DNA from: Chitinophagaceae bacterium
GTDB taxonomy: Bacteria; Bacteroidota; Bacteroidia; Chitinophagales; Chitinophagaceae
DNA length: 5,804 nt
Direction of reading: 5' to 3'
Assembly: GCA_025963615.1 (NCBI GenBank)
Contig: JAOQAL010000466.1
Coordinates: 1 to 5,804, forward strand
The translations under genes and the position numbers were made by a program. Below the pieces are notes generated by a model. It was not told where the DNA came from. It saw nothing but the letters and a program-made list of their open reading frames with translations, and searched no databases. Below, one piece after another: positions 1 through 5,804 of the stretch (position 1 is its first letter; every line of letters begins with the position of its first letter).

Positions 1-152
1 ACTAAAAGTCCTTCTACTCCTATCTTATTGGCAAGCACGCCTGCATTAAGGGTTCCAGGAGGTGTTATGTTAAGGAAGGATTTGGAACAGGCCACCACTA
101 TTACAATAAGAGTTGAAAGCGGTAGAATAAATTTATATTTAATCCTTTTCAT
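1..152 (-). CDS. SusD/RagB-like nutrient-binding outer-membrane lipoprotein, N-terminal part only (cut by window edge)
   Basis: Reading down from the ATG at 152-150 there are 50 open codons before the left edge. The translation begins MKRIKYKF and has a short basic n-region, a hydrophobic core (residues 8-20) and a lipobox VVAC with Cys22 as the lipidated residue. The mature start reads CSKSFLNITPPGTL and then ANKIGVEGLL. That pattern (Cys, S/K, F-L, then a proline pair and G-x-L) is typical of SusD/RagB proteins of Bacteroidota. These are surface lipoproteins, usually about 450-600 residues, that close over a SusC-type barrel and bind its ligand. The gene starts 27 bases after the stop of the susC-like gene on the same strand, so cotranscription is very likely. 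The family call rests only on the N-terminus and the context; the ligand cannot be inferred. Confidence 0.85.
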   Translation of the reverse strand, partial: MKRIKYKFILPLSTLIVIVVACSKSFLNITPPGTLNAGVLANKIGVEGLL

Positions 153-157
153 AATTC

Positions 158-169
158 TGAAAATTTTCA
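158..169. repeat. 12-bp perfect A/T-rich palindrome in the susC-like/susD-like spacer
   Basis: TGAAAATTTTCA reads the same on both strands and lies in the 27-base gap between the receptor stop and the lipoprotein ATG, ending 6 bases from that start codon. It could be a short operator, a small RNA structure before the susD-like start, or simply chance in AT-rich DNA. The core GAAAATT also occurs in the grpE-dnaJ spacer. No function is claimed. Confidence 0.45.
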
Positions 170-179
170 ATTAATAAAT

Positions 180-3100
180 TTAGAATGTAACATTGATCCC
201 AACCAGAAATGTCTTCATCGGTGGATAGTTGCTATAGTCAACACCGAAACTGGAAGCAGAAGTTGTTGTATTGCCTGCAGTCGCTATTTCAGGATCTAAA
301 CCACTATACTTTGTGACAGTAAACAGGTTGGCCGACTGGATATAAATCCTTGCCTTGTCAATTCCAACATGTTTCAATGTAGCTGAAGCTAAGTTGTAAC
401 CGATCTGCATTTGCTTACAGCGAAGGAAAGATCCATTTTCCATATAGAAATCATTTATAACTCCATTCGTACTGAAATAAGAGTTGTTTTCTACAATTGG
501 AAAGGCAGCATTCGGATTTGAAGACGTCCATTGCGCTCTTGGTAAACTTCTGTCAACCGGCAACCATGAATCGGTCAATAGTCCCTGGCTTTTTGAATTC
601 TGGAATTGAGGATAAAAGTCCTGGGTATAACGCGTATAATTTAATATGTCATTACCCTGTGAGCCATATAAAACCATAGAAAAATCGAATTGTTTATAGC
701 TGGCGCTGAGGCTAATTCCGTAAGTAAATTTCGGATTAGGATCCCCAAAGAACGTTCTATCATCATCGTCAATTACACCATCTTTATTCACATCTTCATA
801 TTTAAACCGGCCTGGGGCAGCGTCAGTTTCTGTTGCTGATTTAGCCACATCATCGGCATCCCGGTAGGTTCCAATAATATGATATCCAAAAAAGCTTCCA
901 ACCGGATGACCTGCCTGGTTCCTTACCTGCGGACCTGTATTATGTGTGCCTGCGGCGGTGAAGAAGCCGGCTGTTCCCGGAATTCTTACTACAAGATTTT
1001 TATAGGTAGTAATGTTTGCCCCGATATTCAGGTTGAAATCCTTTGAAATTTTTGTATGATAAGTAGCACTGAAATCAACACCGGTATTTTTCAAATCCCC
1101 GATATTTACGTTAGGCTGGGTGGCGCCACCAACTACTGCAGGAGCCTGATCCTGGAATAACAATCCATTTATTTTTTTCTGGTACCATTCAACTGAAAAG
1201 TCCAGCTTGTTCTTTATAATAGTGGCATCAATCCCTACATTTATAATAGCATCGCCTTCCCATTTTGTATTTGGATTACCAAAATTAGTATACGCAAAAC
1301 CTTGTGTTATGTTGGTACTGGAACCGTCAATAGCGTAAAAAGTAGTACCCGCGCCCTGGCCATACAAGGTAAATGAGTTTACACCCGTGGTATTACTGAT
1401 TGAACCCAGAATTCCATAGCTGGCACGCAACTTCAAACTGTTAAGCCAGCTGATGCTTTTCATAAAATTTTCCTGACTGATCTGCCAGCCTGCAGAAATA
1501 GAACCAAAATAACCTGTGCGTGAATCGGGCCCCAACACTGAAGATTGGTCCCGGCGTCCATTTAATCCTAAAAAGATCTTGTCGCTATAGGCATAATCAA
1601 TTCTTGCTAACTGAGAGTACAGCGTTGATTTACCAGAAAAACTGTAGTTTGTTTGTCCACCTGGCGCTCCCGTGCTAAGATTAAGGAAATTGGGGTCATC
1701 AGAAAAATAACCAAGGCGGTTGCCTCCGACTTCCCTATTGGTAAACTGTGCTGACTCTATACCTACCAAAACTTTTACAGCGTGTTTGTCAGCAAATATG
1801 GTGTTAAAAGCCAATGTATTAGTCCAGGTCCAGTTACTTACATGACCGGCATATTCGCTATATGAATTAGACCCGTTATTTTCTTTATTCTCATAGGTGT
1901 GATACCCGTGAGAAAATCCTGCGTAGTTATCTACGTTTCCACCAAAACTGGTGCGAAGCAGAAAATGTTTCAATATATCCGCTTCTGCCCATACATTTCC
2001 CTGGACGGCCCAGTCGTAACCTTTATTATCTTTTGCCCTTACTCTTGAAGCAACAGGGCTTCCGGAATTTCCTAATTCATTACCCCGGGTGCCGGCAAAA
2101 CCACCATTAATATCATAAATAGGGATAATTGGTTGCATCCAGGCTGTTCCATTTACTTCATTACCTTCCACATTGTTAGTTATCCGTGGATTTTCCTTAT
2201 AAAAAACATAGGCATTTTCTCCAATGCGGATATTGTTTTTCACACTAAATGAAGTATTCATGCGTGCTGCATATCTTTTAAGGTGGGTATTCATCAACGT
2301 ACCTTTCTGGTCAAAATAATTTACCGAAAACAGGTAGTTTGATTTATCGCTTCCACCACTGGCAGAAAGTGTATGGCTCATAATAGGGGCGGGCTTGAAG
2401 ACTTCATGGAACCAATCGGTCCCTGATCTGTTGGCCCTTACAATCTGGTAAATCCCACCTTTATTGTAATCAATATTATATAAGGAAGGGTCGGCGGCAG
2501 GATCGCCAGCCGCTACTCCGGATTTGTTCCCGGCTGTAATATATTCTGGTATCACCGGGTCGAGCCCTGTACCATATTGAGCAGACACTACACAACCTGG
2601 GCAATTAGTGGTGTCTGCAAGGACCTGGCCTGTATTTTTTGCAGCCAGGAAGTATAGATCCGCCATCCCCTTGGTGTCCAGTTTATGCCAGACATTCCCC
2701 TGTGGTACCCGTTGTGTTCCGTAATAGGCATCATAAGTTATGGTAGCACGGCCTCTTCCTTTTTTTGTAGTAATCAGGATAACGCCGGCAGATCCTCTTG
2801 CACCATAAATCGCAGCCTGGCCATCTTTAATAACCTGAACTGATTCGATATCATTGGCGCTTAAATCATGAAGCAGGGAAAGGTCGTTTGGAGCTGAAGG
2901 AACGCCATCTACGACAATTAACGGGTTCGTTCCCCCAAAAGAGGTCACCCCGCGAATAAATATATTACTGTTATCACCCGGATTACCCGAACCGATAATC
3001 GTTACTCCGGATGCCTGGCCCTGTAACATTTGTTCAGGACTACCAGCCGGAATTGACTTCATGTCCTTTACATTTACGACGGACACAGAGCCGGTAATTT

Positions 3101-3464
3101 CTTTTTTCCGCTGGGCGGTGTAACCTGTTACTACAACCTCATTCAGATTAGAGGTTTGTAATTTCAGACCAACGTCAATATTATTTTTTCCTGCAATATT
3201 TACTTCAGTAGTTTCATAACCTACATAAGTAACCAGGAGATAGCTTCTATTACCCGGAACGGTAAGCGTAAAGGTGCCGTCCGTGGCAGTAGTGGTAGCA
3301 ACATTGGTTCCTTTAATGGAAACAGTGGCTCCAAAAACAGGCTGATTGTCGGGACCGGATATTTTACCGGTTAGGGTTCTTTGACCGAAGACAGTGAAAG
3401 AAAAGAGAAGTACAGTAAACATAATGCTGTACCTTTTTGCAGTTAGTTTGGCAAGCATAAACAT
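180..3464 (-). CDS. SusC/RagA-like TonB-linked outer-membrane receptor
   Basis: This is a complete 1094-residue protein, within the usual 950-1150 of SusC-family transporters, which import glycans, peptides or other large nutrients through the outer membrane using TonB-ExbBD energy. In order: a signal peptide (about 1-27, likely cleaved after FG before Gln28); a carboxypeptidase-regulatory-like beta-sandwich (about 29-103, with GATVSIKGT and YVGYET); a TonB box region with NEVVVTGY at 108-115; and a plug domain (about 116-236) with LIVVDGVP at 182-189, DIESVQVIKD at 205-214 and AIYGARGSAGVILITTKKG. The 22-strand-type barrel follows and ends in Phe, as expected for BAM-dependent insertion. A calcium-loop-like DVNKDGVIDDDD lies at 891-902, common in this family. 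ATG 3464 was taken as the start; Met3 or Met15 would also keep a signal peptide. The susD-like gene follows after 27 bases. The substrate is unknown. It is not a SusC orthologue in the strict starch sense. Confidence 0.95.
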   Translation of the reverse strand: MFMLAKLTAKRYSIMFTVLLFSFTVFGQRTLTGKISGPDNQPVFGATVSIKGTNVATTTATDGTFTLTVPGNRSYLLVTYVGYETTEVNIAGKNNIDVGLKLQTSNLNEVVVTGYTAQRKKEITGSVSVVNVKDMKSIPAGSPEQMLQGQASGVTIIGSGNPGDNSNIFIRGVTSFGGTNPLIVVDGVPSAPNDLSLLHDLSANDIESVQVIKDGQAAIYGARGSAGVILITTKKGRGRATITYDAYYGTQRVPQGNVWHKLDTKGMADLYFLAAKNTGQVLADTTNCPGCVVSAQYGTGLDPVIPEYITAGNKSGVAAGDPAADPSLYNIDYNKGGIYQIVRANRSGTDWFHEVFKPAPIMSHTLSASGGSDKSNYLFSVNYFDQKGTLMNTHLKRYAARMNTSFSVKNNIRIGENAYVFYKENPRITNNVEGNEVNGTAWMQPIIPIYDINGGFAGTRGNELGNSGSPVASRVRAKDNKGYDWAVQGNVWAEADILKHFLLRTSFGGNVDNYAGFSHGYHTYENKENNGSNSYSEYAGHVSNWTWTNTLAFNTIFADKHAVKVLVGIESAQFTNREVGGNRLGYFSDDPNFLNLSTGAPGGQTNYSFSGKSTLYSQLARIDYAYSDKIFLGLNGRRDQSSVLGPDSRTGYFGSISAGWQISQENFMKSISWLNSLKLRASYGILGSISNTTGVNSFTLYGQGAGTTFYAIDGSSTNITQGFAYTNFGNPNTKWEGDAIINVGIDATIIKNKLDFSVEWYQKKINGLLFQDQAPAVVGGATQPNVNIGDLKNTGVDFSATYHTKISKDFNLNIGANITTYKNLVVRIPGTAGFFTAAGTHNTGPQVRNQAGHPVGSFFGYHIIGTYRDADDVAKSATETDAAPGRFKYEDVNKDGVIDDDDRTFFGDPNPKFTYGISLSASYKQFDFSMVLYGSQGNDILNYTRYTQDFYPQFQNSKSQGLLTDSWLPVDRSLPRAQWTSSNPNAAFPIVENNSYFSTNGVINDFYMENGSFLRCKQMQIGYNLASATLKHVGIDKARIYIQSANLFTVTKYSGLDPEIATAGNTTTSASSFGVDYSNYPPMKTFLVGINVTF

Positions 3465-3494
3465 TAATTTTGAGGAGTGTTAATGAATAGTAAC

Positions 3495-3524
3495 TAAATT
3501 TAACAACTTCTTATATTATAACAA
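3495..3524 (-). promoter_or_regulatory. Candidate promoter of the susC-like/susD-like operon
   Basis: On the minus strand there is TTG (3524-3522), a 19-base spacer, then TAAATTTA (3502-3495). This resembles the Bacteroidota housekeeping promoter (TTTG near -33, TAnnTTTG near -7) but has A in place of the last G. Transcription would start about 25 bases before the ATG at 3464. A/T tracts lie directly upstream (3525-3554). The region is very AT-rich, so a chance match is quite possible. Confidence 0.3.
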
Positions 3525-3554
3525 TATTTTTTTTAACACGTTTTAAAAAAATAT
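3524..3554. repeat. A/T-tract inverted repeat upstream of the susC-like gene
   Basis: Arms of 10 bases (3524-3533 and 3545-3554) pair perfectly around an 11-base centre. They are made of ATAT plus runs of T and A, with eight T on the left and seven A on the right. The repeat sits just upstream of the candidate -33 element of the susC-like gene. The likely roles are DNA bending or an UP-like element; an A/T-only stem is a poor intrinsic terminator. Confidence 0.4.
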
Positions 3555-3695
3555 CACTATTGGACAAAAAATCATTAGTAGCGAACGATCGTTAACATGG
3601 GTCATCCTTCCTGTTTTTCCCAACAAAAATTCCCCGTTAACGACTTATAAGCATAAGAACATTCTTCTAAAGACATTTTGGCTTATTGCTTTCAC

Positions 3696-3725
3696 TTGGC
3701 AGTATTATTGACAAACCTACCTTTG
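3696..3725 (+). promoter_or_regulatory. Promoter of grpE-dnaJ (Bacteroidota -33/-7 type)
   Basis: TTG at 3696-3698, a 19-base spacer, and TACCTTTG at 3718-3725, a full match to the Bacteroidota -7 consensus TAnnTTTG. Transcription should begin near 3731-3734, about 10 bases before the ATG at 3743. This position decides the grpE start, because the upstream in-frame TTG at 3686 would not be in the message. No CIRCE-type inverted repeat (TTAGCACTC-N9-GAGTGCTAA) is seen, so HrcA control at this site is not supported. Confidence 0.7.
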
Positions 3726-3742
3726 CGACAATTCAGGGAAAT

Positions 3743-4318
3743 ATGAAAGAAAAAAATGCAAATAATTCAGAACCTATCAACGACAATGACAATAATGCTG
3801 CTGTTGATATTAATTCCGATGCTGATGTGCCGGGTACCGGCCATTTAAATGAGCCGATCGGGAACGAGCTGGAAATAGAAAAATTAGAACAGGAAGTTGC
3901 AGACTGGAAAGATAAATATCTCCGCCTGGTAGCCGAATTCGATAATTTCAGGAAAAGAAATGCTAAGGAAAGATTGGAGCTAATGCAGACCGCTGGAAAA
4001 GAGGTAATTATAGATTTGCTGGATGTACTTGATGACTGCGACCGTGCACAAAAACAAATAGAAACCAGTAATGATTTAAAGACGCTCAAAGAAGGGGTAT
4101 CACTCGTTTTCAACAAGTTGCGGAATGTATTAACATCTAAGGGACTGAAAGCCATGGAGACGAAAAATACTCAATTCAATCCGGACCTGCACGAGGCTAT
4201 CACAGAAATTCCTTCCCCAACCGAAGCATTAAAAGATAAGGTTGTTGACGAAGTAACAAAAGGATACTACCTGAATGATAAACTTATCCGCCACGCAAAA
4301 GTGGTGGTAGGAAAATAA
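3743..4318 (+). CDS. grpE: GrpE, nucleotide-exchange factor of DnaK
   Basis: GrpE is a cytoplasmic dimer that releases ADP from DnaK and so resets the Hsp70 cycle after DnaJ has stimulated hydrolysis. The 191-residue product, numbered from ATG 3743, has a polar, Asn/Asp-rich and probably disordered N-terminus (about 1-40). A long coiled-coil helix follows (about 42-105) with the family signature WKDKYLRLVAEFDNFRKR at 55-72. The C-terminal beta-rich head contacts DnaK and carries FNPDLHEAI (145-153) and the closing GYYLNDKLIRHAKVVV (174-189). The length is normal for the family. An in-frame TTG at 3686 would add 19 residues, but it lies upstream of the promoter and adds nothing GrpE-like, so it was rejected. 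dnaJ follows 82 bases later on the same strand, and cotranscription is likely. dnaK is not in the window. Confidence 0.97.
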   Translation: MKEKNANNSEPINDNDNNAAVDINSDADVPGTGHLNEPIGNELEIEKLEQEVADWKDKYLRLVAEFDNFRKRNAKERLELMQTAGKEVIIDLLDVLDDCDRAQKQIETSNDLKTLKEGVSLVFNKLRNVLTSKGLKAMETKNTQFNPDLHEAITEIPSPTEALKDKVVDEVTKGYYLNDKLIRHAKVVVGK

Positions 4319-4328
4319 GATATGAGTC

Positions 4329-4400
4329 AATTTGAAAATTTGAAAATTAAATCAGCATATTTGGCATTTTCAAATTCTCGAATACTCCAATTTTCAAATT
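4329..4400. repeat. Cluster of four AATTTGAAAATT motifs, two direct and two inverted, in the grpE-dnaJ spacer
   Basis: AATTTGAAAATT occurs at 4329-4340 and again at 4337-4348 (overlapping, period 8). Its reverse complement occurs as an 11-base copy at 4366-4376 and a full 12-base copy at 4389-4400, the last ending at the base before the dnaJ ATG. The copies can form an 11-bp hairpin with an 18-base loop (4337-4347 with 4366-4376) or a 12-bp stem joining 4329-4340 to 4389-4400, adjacent to the start codon. It may be a regulatory RNA structure or a copy of a dispersed intergenic repeat. It is not a typical terminator: there is no GC stem and no following T-run. Confidence 0.8.
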
Positions 4401-5573
4401 ATGGCTAAAAGAGATTTTTACGAAATATTAGGGGTTGGTAAAACTTCGTCTGCAGAGGAAATTAAAAAAGCATACCGGAGGGTGGCTATGCAATTTCATC
4501 CTGACAGGAATCCTGGTGATAAAGCTGCTGAAGAAAAATTTAAAGAAGCTGCCGAAGCCTATGAGATATTGAGTGATGCTGATAAAAAAGCGCAATACGA
4601 CAGGTATGGTCATGCGGGAGTAAGCAACGGCGGCCGTGGAACTCATAGCGGGGGCGCTGGCATGAATATGGAAGATATCTTCAGCCAGTTTGGGGATGTG
4701 TTTGGTGATGATATTTTTGGAAGTTTTTTTGGTGGCGGCGGGGGCGGACAGCGAAGAAGCGGTGGTCAGCGTAGCAGAGGTGTAAGAGGAAGCAACCTCC
4801 GGATTAAATTAAAACTTAACTACGAAGAAATAGCCAAGGGAGTTACCAAAAATATTAAAGTCAAAAAATACATCTCCTGCACTACCTGTGGCGGAACTGG
4901 CGCTAAAGACAAAAATAGTGTTCAAACCTGCAGCAGCTGTGGAGGGAGTGGCCAGGTTAGGAAAGTGCAGAACACATTCCTTGGCCAGATGCAAACGGTG
5001 ACTACCTGCCCTACCTGTAACGGCGAAGGAAGTGTGGTAACGGCTAAATGCGGAAGCTGTAAAGGCGAAGGCAGGATCTTTAGTGAAGAAACAGTTACTA
5101 TTGATATACCCGCCGGCGTTCAGGAAGGTATGCAACTTAGCATCAGTGGAAAAGGAAATGCAGGTGAAAGAGGCGGCATGAATGGCGACCTGATTATTTT
5201 AGTGGAAGAAGAACCACATAAAGAATTGCAACGTGAAGGGCTGAAAGTAGAATATGATCTGCATATTTCATTTACCGATGCTGTTTTCGGTACCAAGATT
5301 GAAGTACCCACTATTGACGGACGAGCTAAAATTAAAATACCCGCCGGCACCCAAAGCGGGAAAATATTCCGGTTAAAAGGGAAAGGTTTCCCGGGTATAA
5401 ATTCTTATGAAAAAGGGGATCAGCTCGTTCATATTAATATATGGACACCTCAGCATGTAAGTACGGAAGAAAAAGCCATGCTGGAAAAAATGAGCCATTC
5501 ACCGAATTTTAAGCCTGATCCAGATAAAAGTGATAAAAGCTTTTTTGATAAAATCAGAGAAATATTAACCTGA
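4401..5573 (+). CDS. dnaJ: DnaJ (Hsp40), type I co-chaperone of DnaK
   Basis: DnaJ delivers unfolded clients to DnaK and triggers its ATPase in the cytoplasm. The 390-residue product has every part of a class I (type A) DnaJ. The J-domain (about 3-70) contains HPD at 33-35. A Gly/Phe-rich linker (about 71-130) carries two DIF motifs (92-94, 104-106) and a run of six glycines at 111-116. The zinc-binding domain has four CxxCxGxG repeats: C160/C163, C177/C180, C203/C206 and C217/C220. These pair as two zinc sites and all eight cysteines are present. The C-terminal client-binding and dimerisation region follows from about 230. ATG 4401 begins [12 protein letters not shown], the canonical N-terminus, so the start is secure. 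It lies downstream of grpE and probably shares its promoter. Its leader carries the inverted repeats described at 4329-4400. Confidence 0.98.
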   Translation: MAKRDFYEILGVGKTSSAEEIKKAYRRVAMQFHPDRNPGDKAAEEKFKEAAEAYEILSDADKKAQYDRYGHAGVSNGGRGTHSGGAGMNMEDIFSQFGDVFGDDIFGSFFGGGGGGQRRSGGQRSRGVRGSNLRIKLKLNYEEIAKGVTKNIKVKKYISCTTCGGTGAKDKNSVQTCSSCGGSGQVRKVQNTFLGQMQTVTTCPTCNGEGSVVTAKCGSCKGEGRIFSEETVTIDIPAGVQEGMQLSISGKGNAGERGGMNGDLIILVEEEPHKELQREGLKVEYDLHISFTDAVFGTKIEVPTIDGRAKIKIPAGTQSGKIFRLKGKGFPGINSYEKGDQLVHINIWTPQHVSTEEKAMLEKMSHSPNFKPDPDKSDKSFFDKIREILT

Positions 5574-5575
5574 AA

Positions 5576-5767
5576 TCAGTGACCGTCTTTTTTGTCTTTC
5601 CTCTTTCTTTTTTGTTTTGAATACAGCGTTTTGGCCTGCTGAGCAAGATTAATAAATTCCTGTTGTGGTAAATTATCCTGTTCTGAAGATTGCGAAGCAA
5701 TTGTTATAATATCATTCCAGTTTATGTTTTTAGCAGTAACGGATTGCTTTAATAATGTTCCAAACAT
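5576..5767 (-). CDS. Small hypothetical protein with a lysine/arginine-rich C-terminus
   Basis: A 63-residue reading frame begins at ATG 5767 (MFGTLLKQSV) and ends KQKRKRKDKKDGH. I do not recognise its family. The first 50 residues look like a soluble, Gln/Asn-rich helical segment (NWNDIITIAS, then QEFINLAQQAKTLYSKQ). The tail is strongly basic and might bind nucleic acid or ribosomes, but that is only inference. There is no signal peptide or membrane segment. It is convergent with dnaJ, and the two stops are 2 bases apart. The opposite strand has no competing gene, which supports it being real. The frame stays open upstream of this ATG to the right edge (12 more codons, no stop, no other ATG), so it could be the C-terminal end of a longer protein starting outside the window. 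Confidence 0.5.
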   Translation of the reverse strand: MFGTLLKQSVTAKNINWNDIITIASQSSEQDNLPQQEFINLAQQAKTLYSKQKRKRKDKKDGH

Positions 5768-5804
5768 GATTATCGCTGTTGAAAACCGATATGAATGCTG
5801 AAGG

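Noticed and set aside
497..679. 60-codon open frame on the plus strand inside the susC-like gene
   Set aside because: It is an antisense shadow of the barrel-coding region, with no family features.
3686..3742. TTG start giving a 210-residue GrpE
   Set aside because: The TTG lies upstream of the best promoter, the extra residues are not GrpE-like, and ATG 3743 gives a normal 191-residue protein.
3465..3742. CIRCE/HrcA operator upstream of grpE
   Set aside because: No GAGTGCTAA-type inverted repeat is present; the GAGTGT at 3475-3480 is isolated and has no partner.
3733..4155. 140-codon open frame antisense to grpE
   Set aside because: It mirrors the grpE coding strand, has Ser/Phe-rich composition typical of an antisense shadow, and no domain is visible.
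4291..4304. CCAC-N6-GTGG hairpin near the end of grpE
   Set aside because: It lies inside the conserved coding sequence, has only 4 bp and is followed by no T-run.
4428..5350. Three open frames antisense to dnaJ
   Set aside because: All lie fully inside a canonical dnaJ, with no recognisable domain or promoter.
5567..5604. Possible intrinsic terminator after dnaJ (CTGA-AA-TCAG followed by T-runs)
   Set aside because: The stem is 4 bp with a 2-base loop and overlaps the stop codons; it is too weak to support a terminator call.
5791..5804. Possible start of a plus-strand gene (ATG AAT GCT GAA)
   Set aside because: Only four codons are visible and no promoter motif was found in front of it; the small minus-strand frame could also cover this stretch.

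Overview
The window looks like chromosomal DNA of a Bacteroidota member, most likely a Chitinophagaceae-type soil or water bacterium. This rests on a SusC-like TonB-dependent receptor followed by a SusD-like lipoprotein, Bacteroidota-type promoter elements (TTG, about 19 bases, TAnnTTTG), A/T-rich leaders without clear Shine-Dalgarno sequences, and moderately AT-rich coding DNA. The family assignment is inferred from protein style, not from a search.

Layout. Positions 1-3464 are on the minus strand. A complete SusC-type outer-membrane receptor of 1094 residues (3464 down to 180) is followed after 27 bases by the first 50 codons of a SusD-type surface lipoprotein that runs off the left edge. 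Together they are the start of a nutrient-uptake (Sus/PUL-like) operon with unknown substrate. Positions 3465-3742 are a divergent intergenic region holding a weak candidate promoter for the susC-like gene, A/T tracts, a repeated CGTTAAC motif, and a very good candidate promoter for grpE. Positions 3743-5573 on the plus strand hold grpE and dnaJ, the nucleotide-exchange factor and J-domain co-chaperone of the DnaK (Hsp70) machine. They are separated by an 82-base spacer with four copies of an 11-12 base motif in both orientations, the last touching the dnaJ start codon. Positions 5576-5767 on the minus strand hold a small unrecognised lysine-rich ORF, convergent with dnaJ and only 2 bases from its stop.

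The receptor and lipoprotein would act together at the outer membrane: SusD-type lids capture ligand and SusC-type barrels import it with TonB energy. GrpE and DnaJ act in the cytoplasm, with a DnaK encoded outside this window. The two blocks share only the divergent spacer, and nothing seen here links them functionally.

The coding content is mostly ordinary. I see no undescribed system among the proteins. The most interesting non-coding signal is the repeat cluster in the grpE-dnaJ spacer, which could fold over the dnaJ start or belong to a dispersed intergenic repeat family. No rRNA, tRNA, CRISPR array, insertion sequence or convincing intrinsic terminator was seen.
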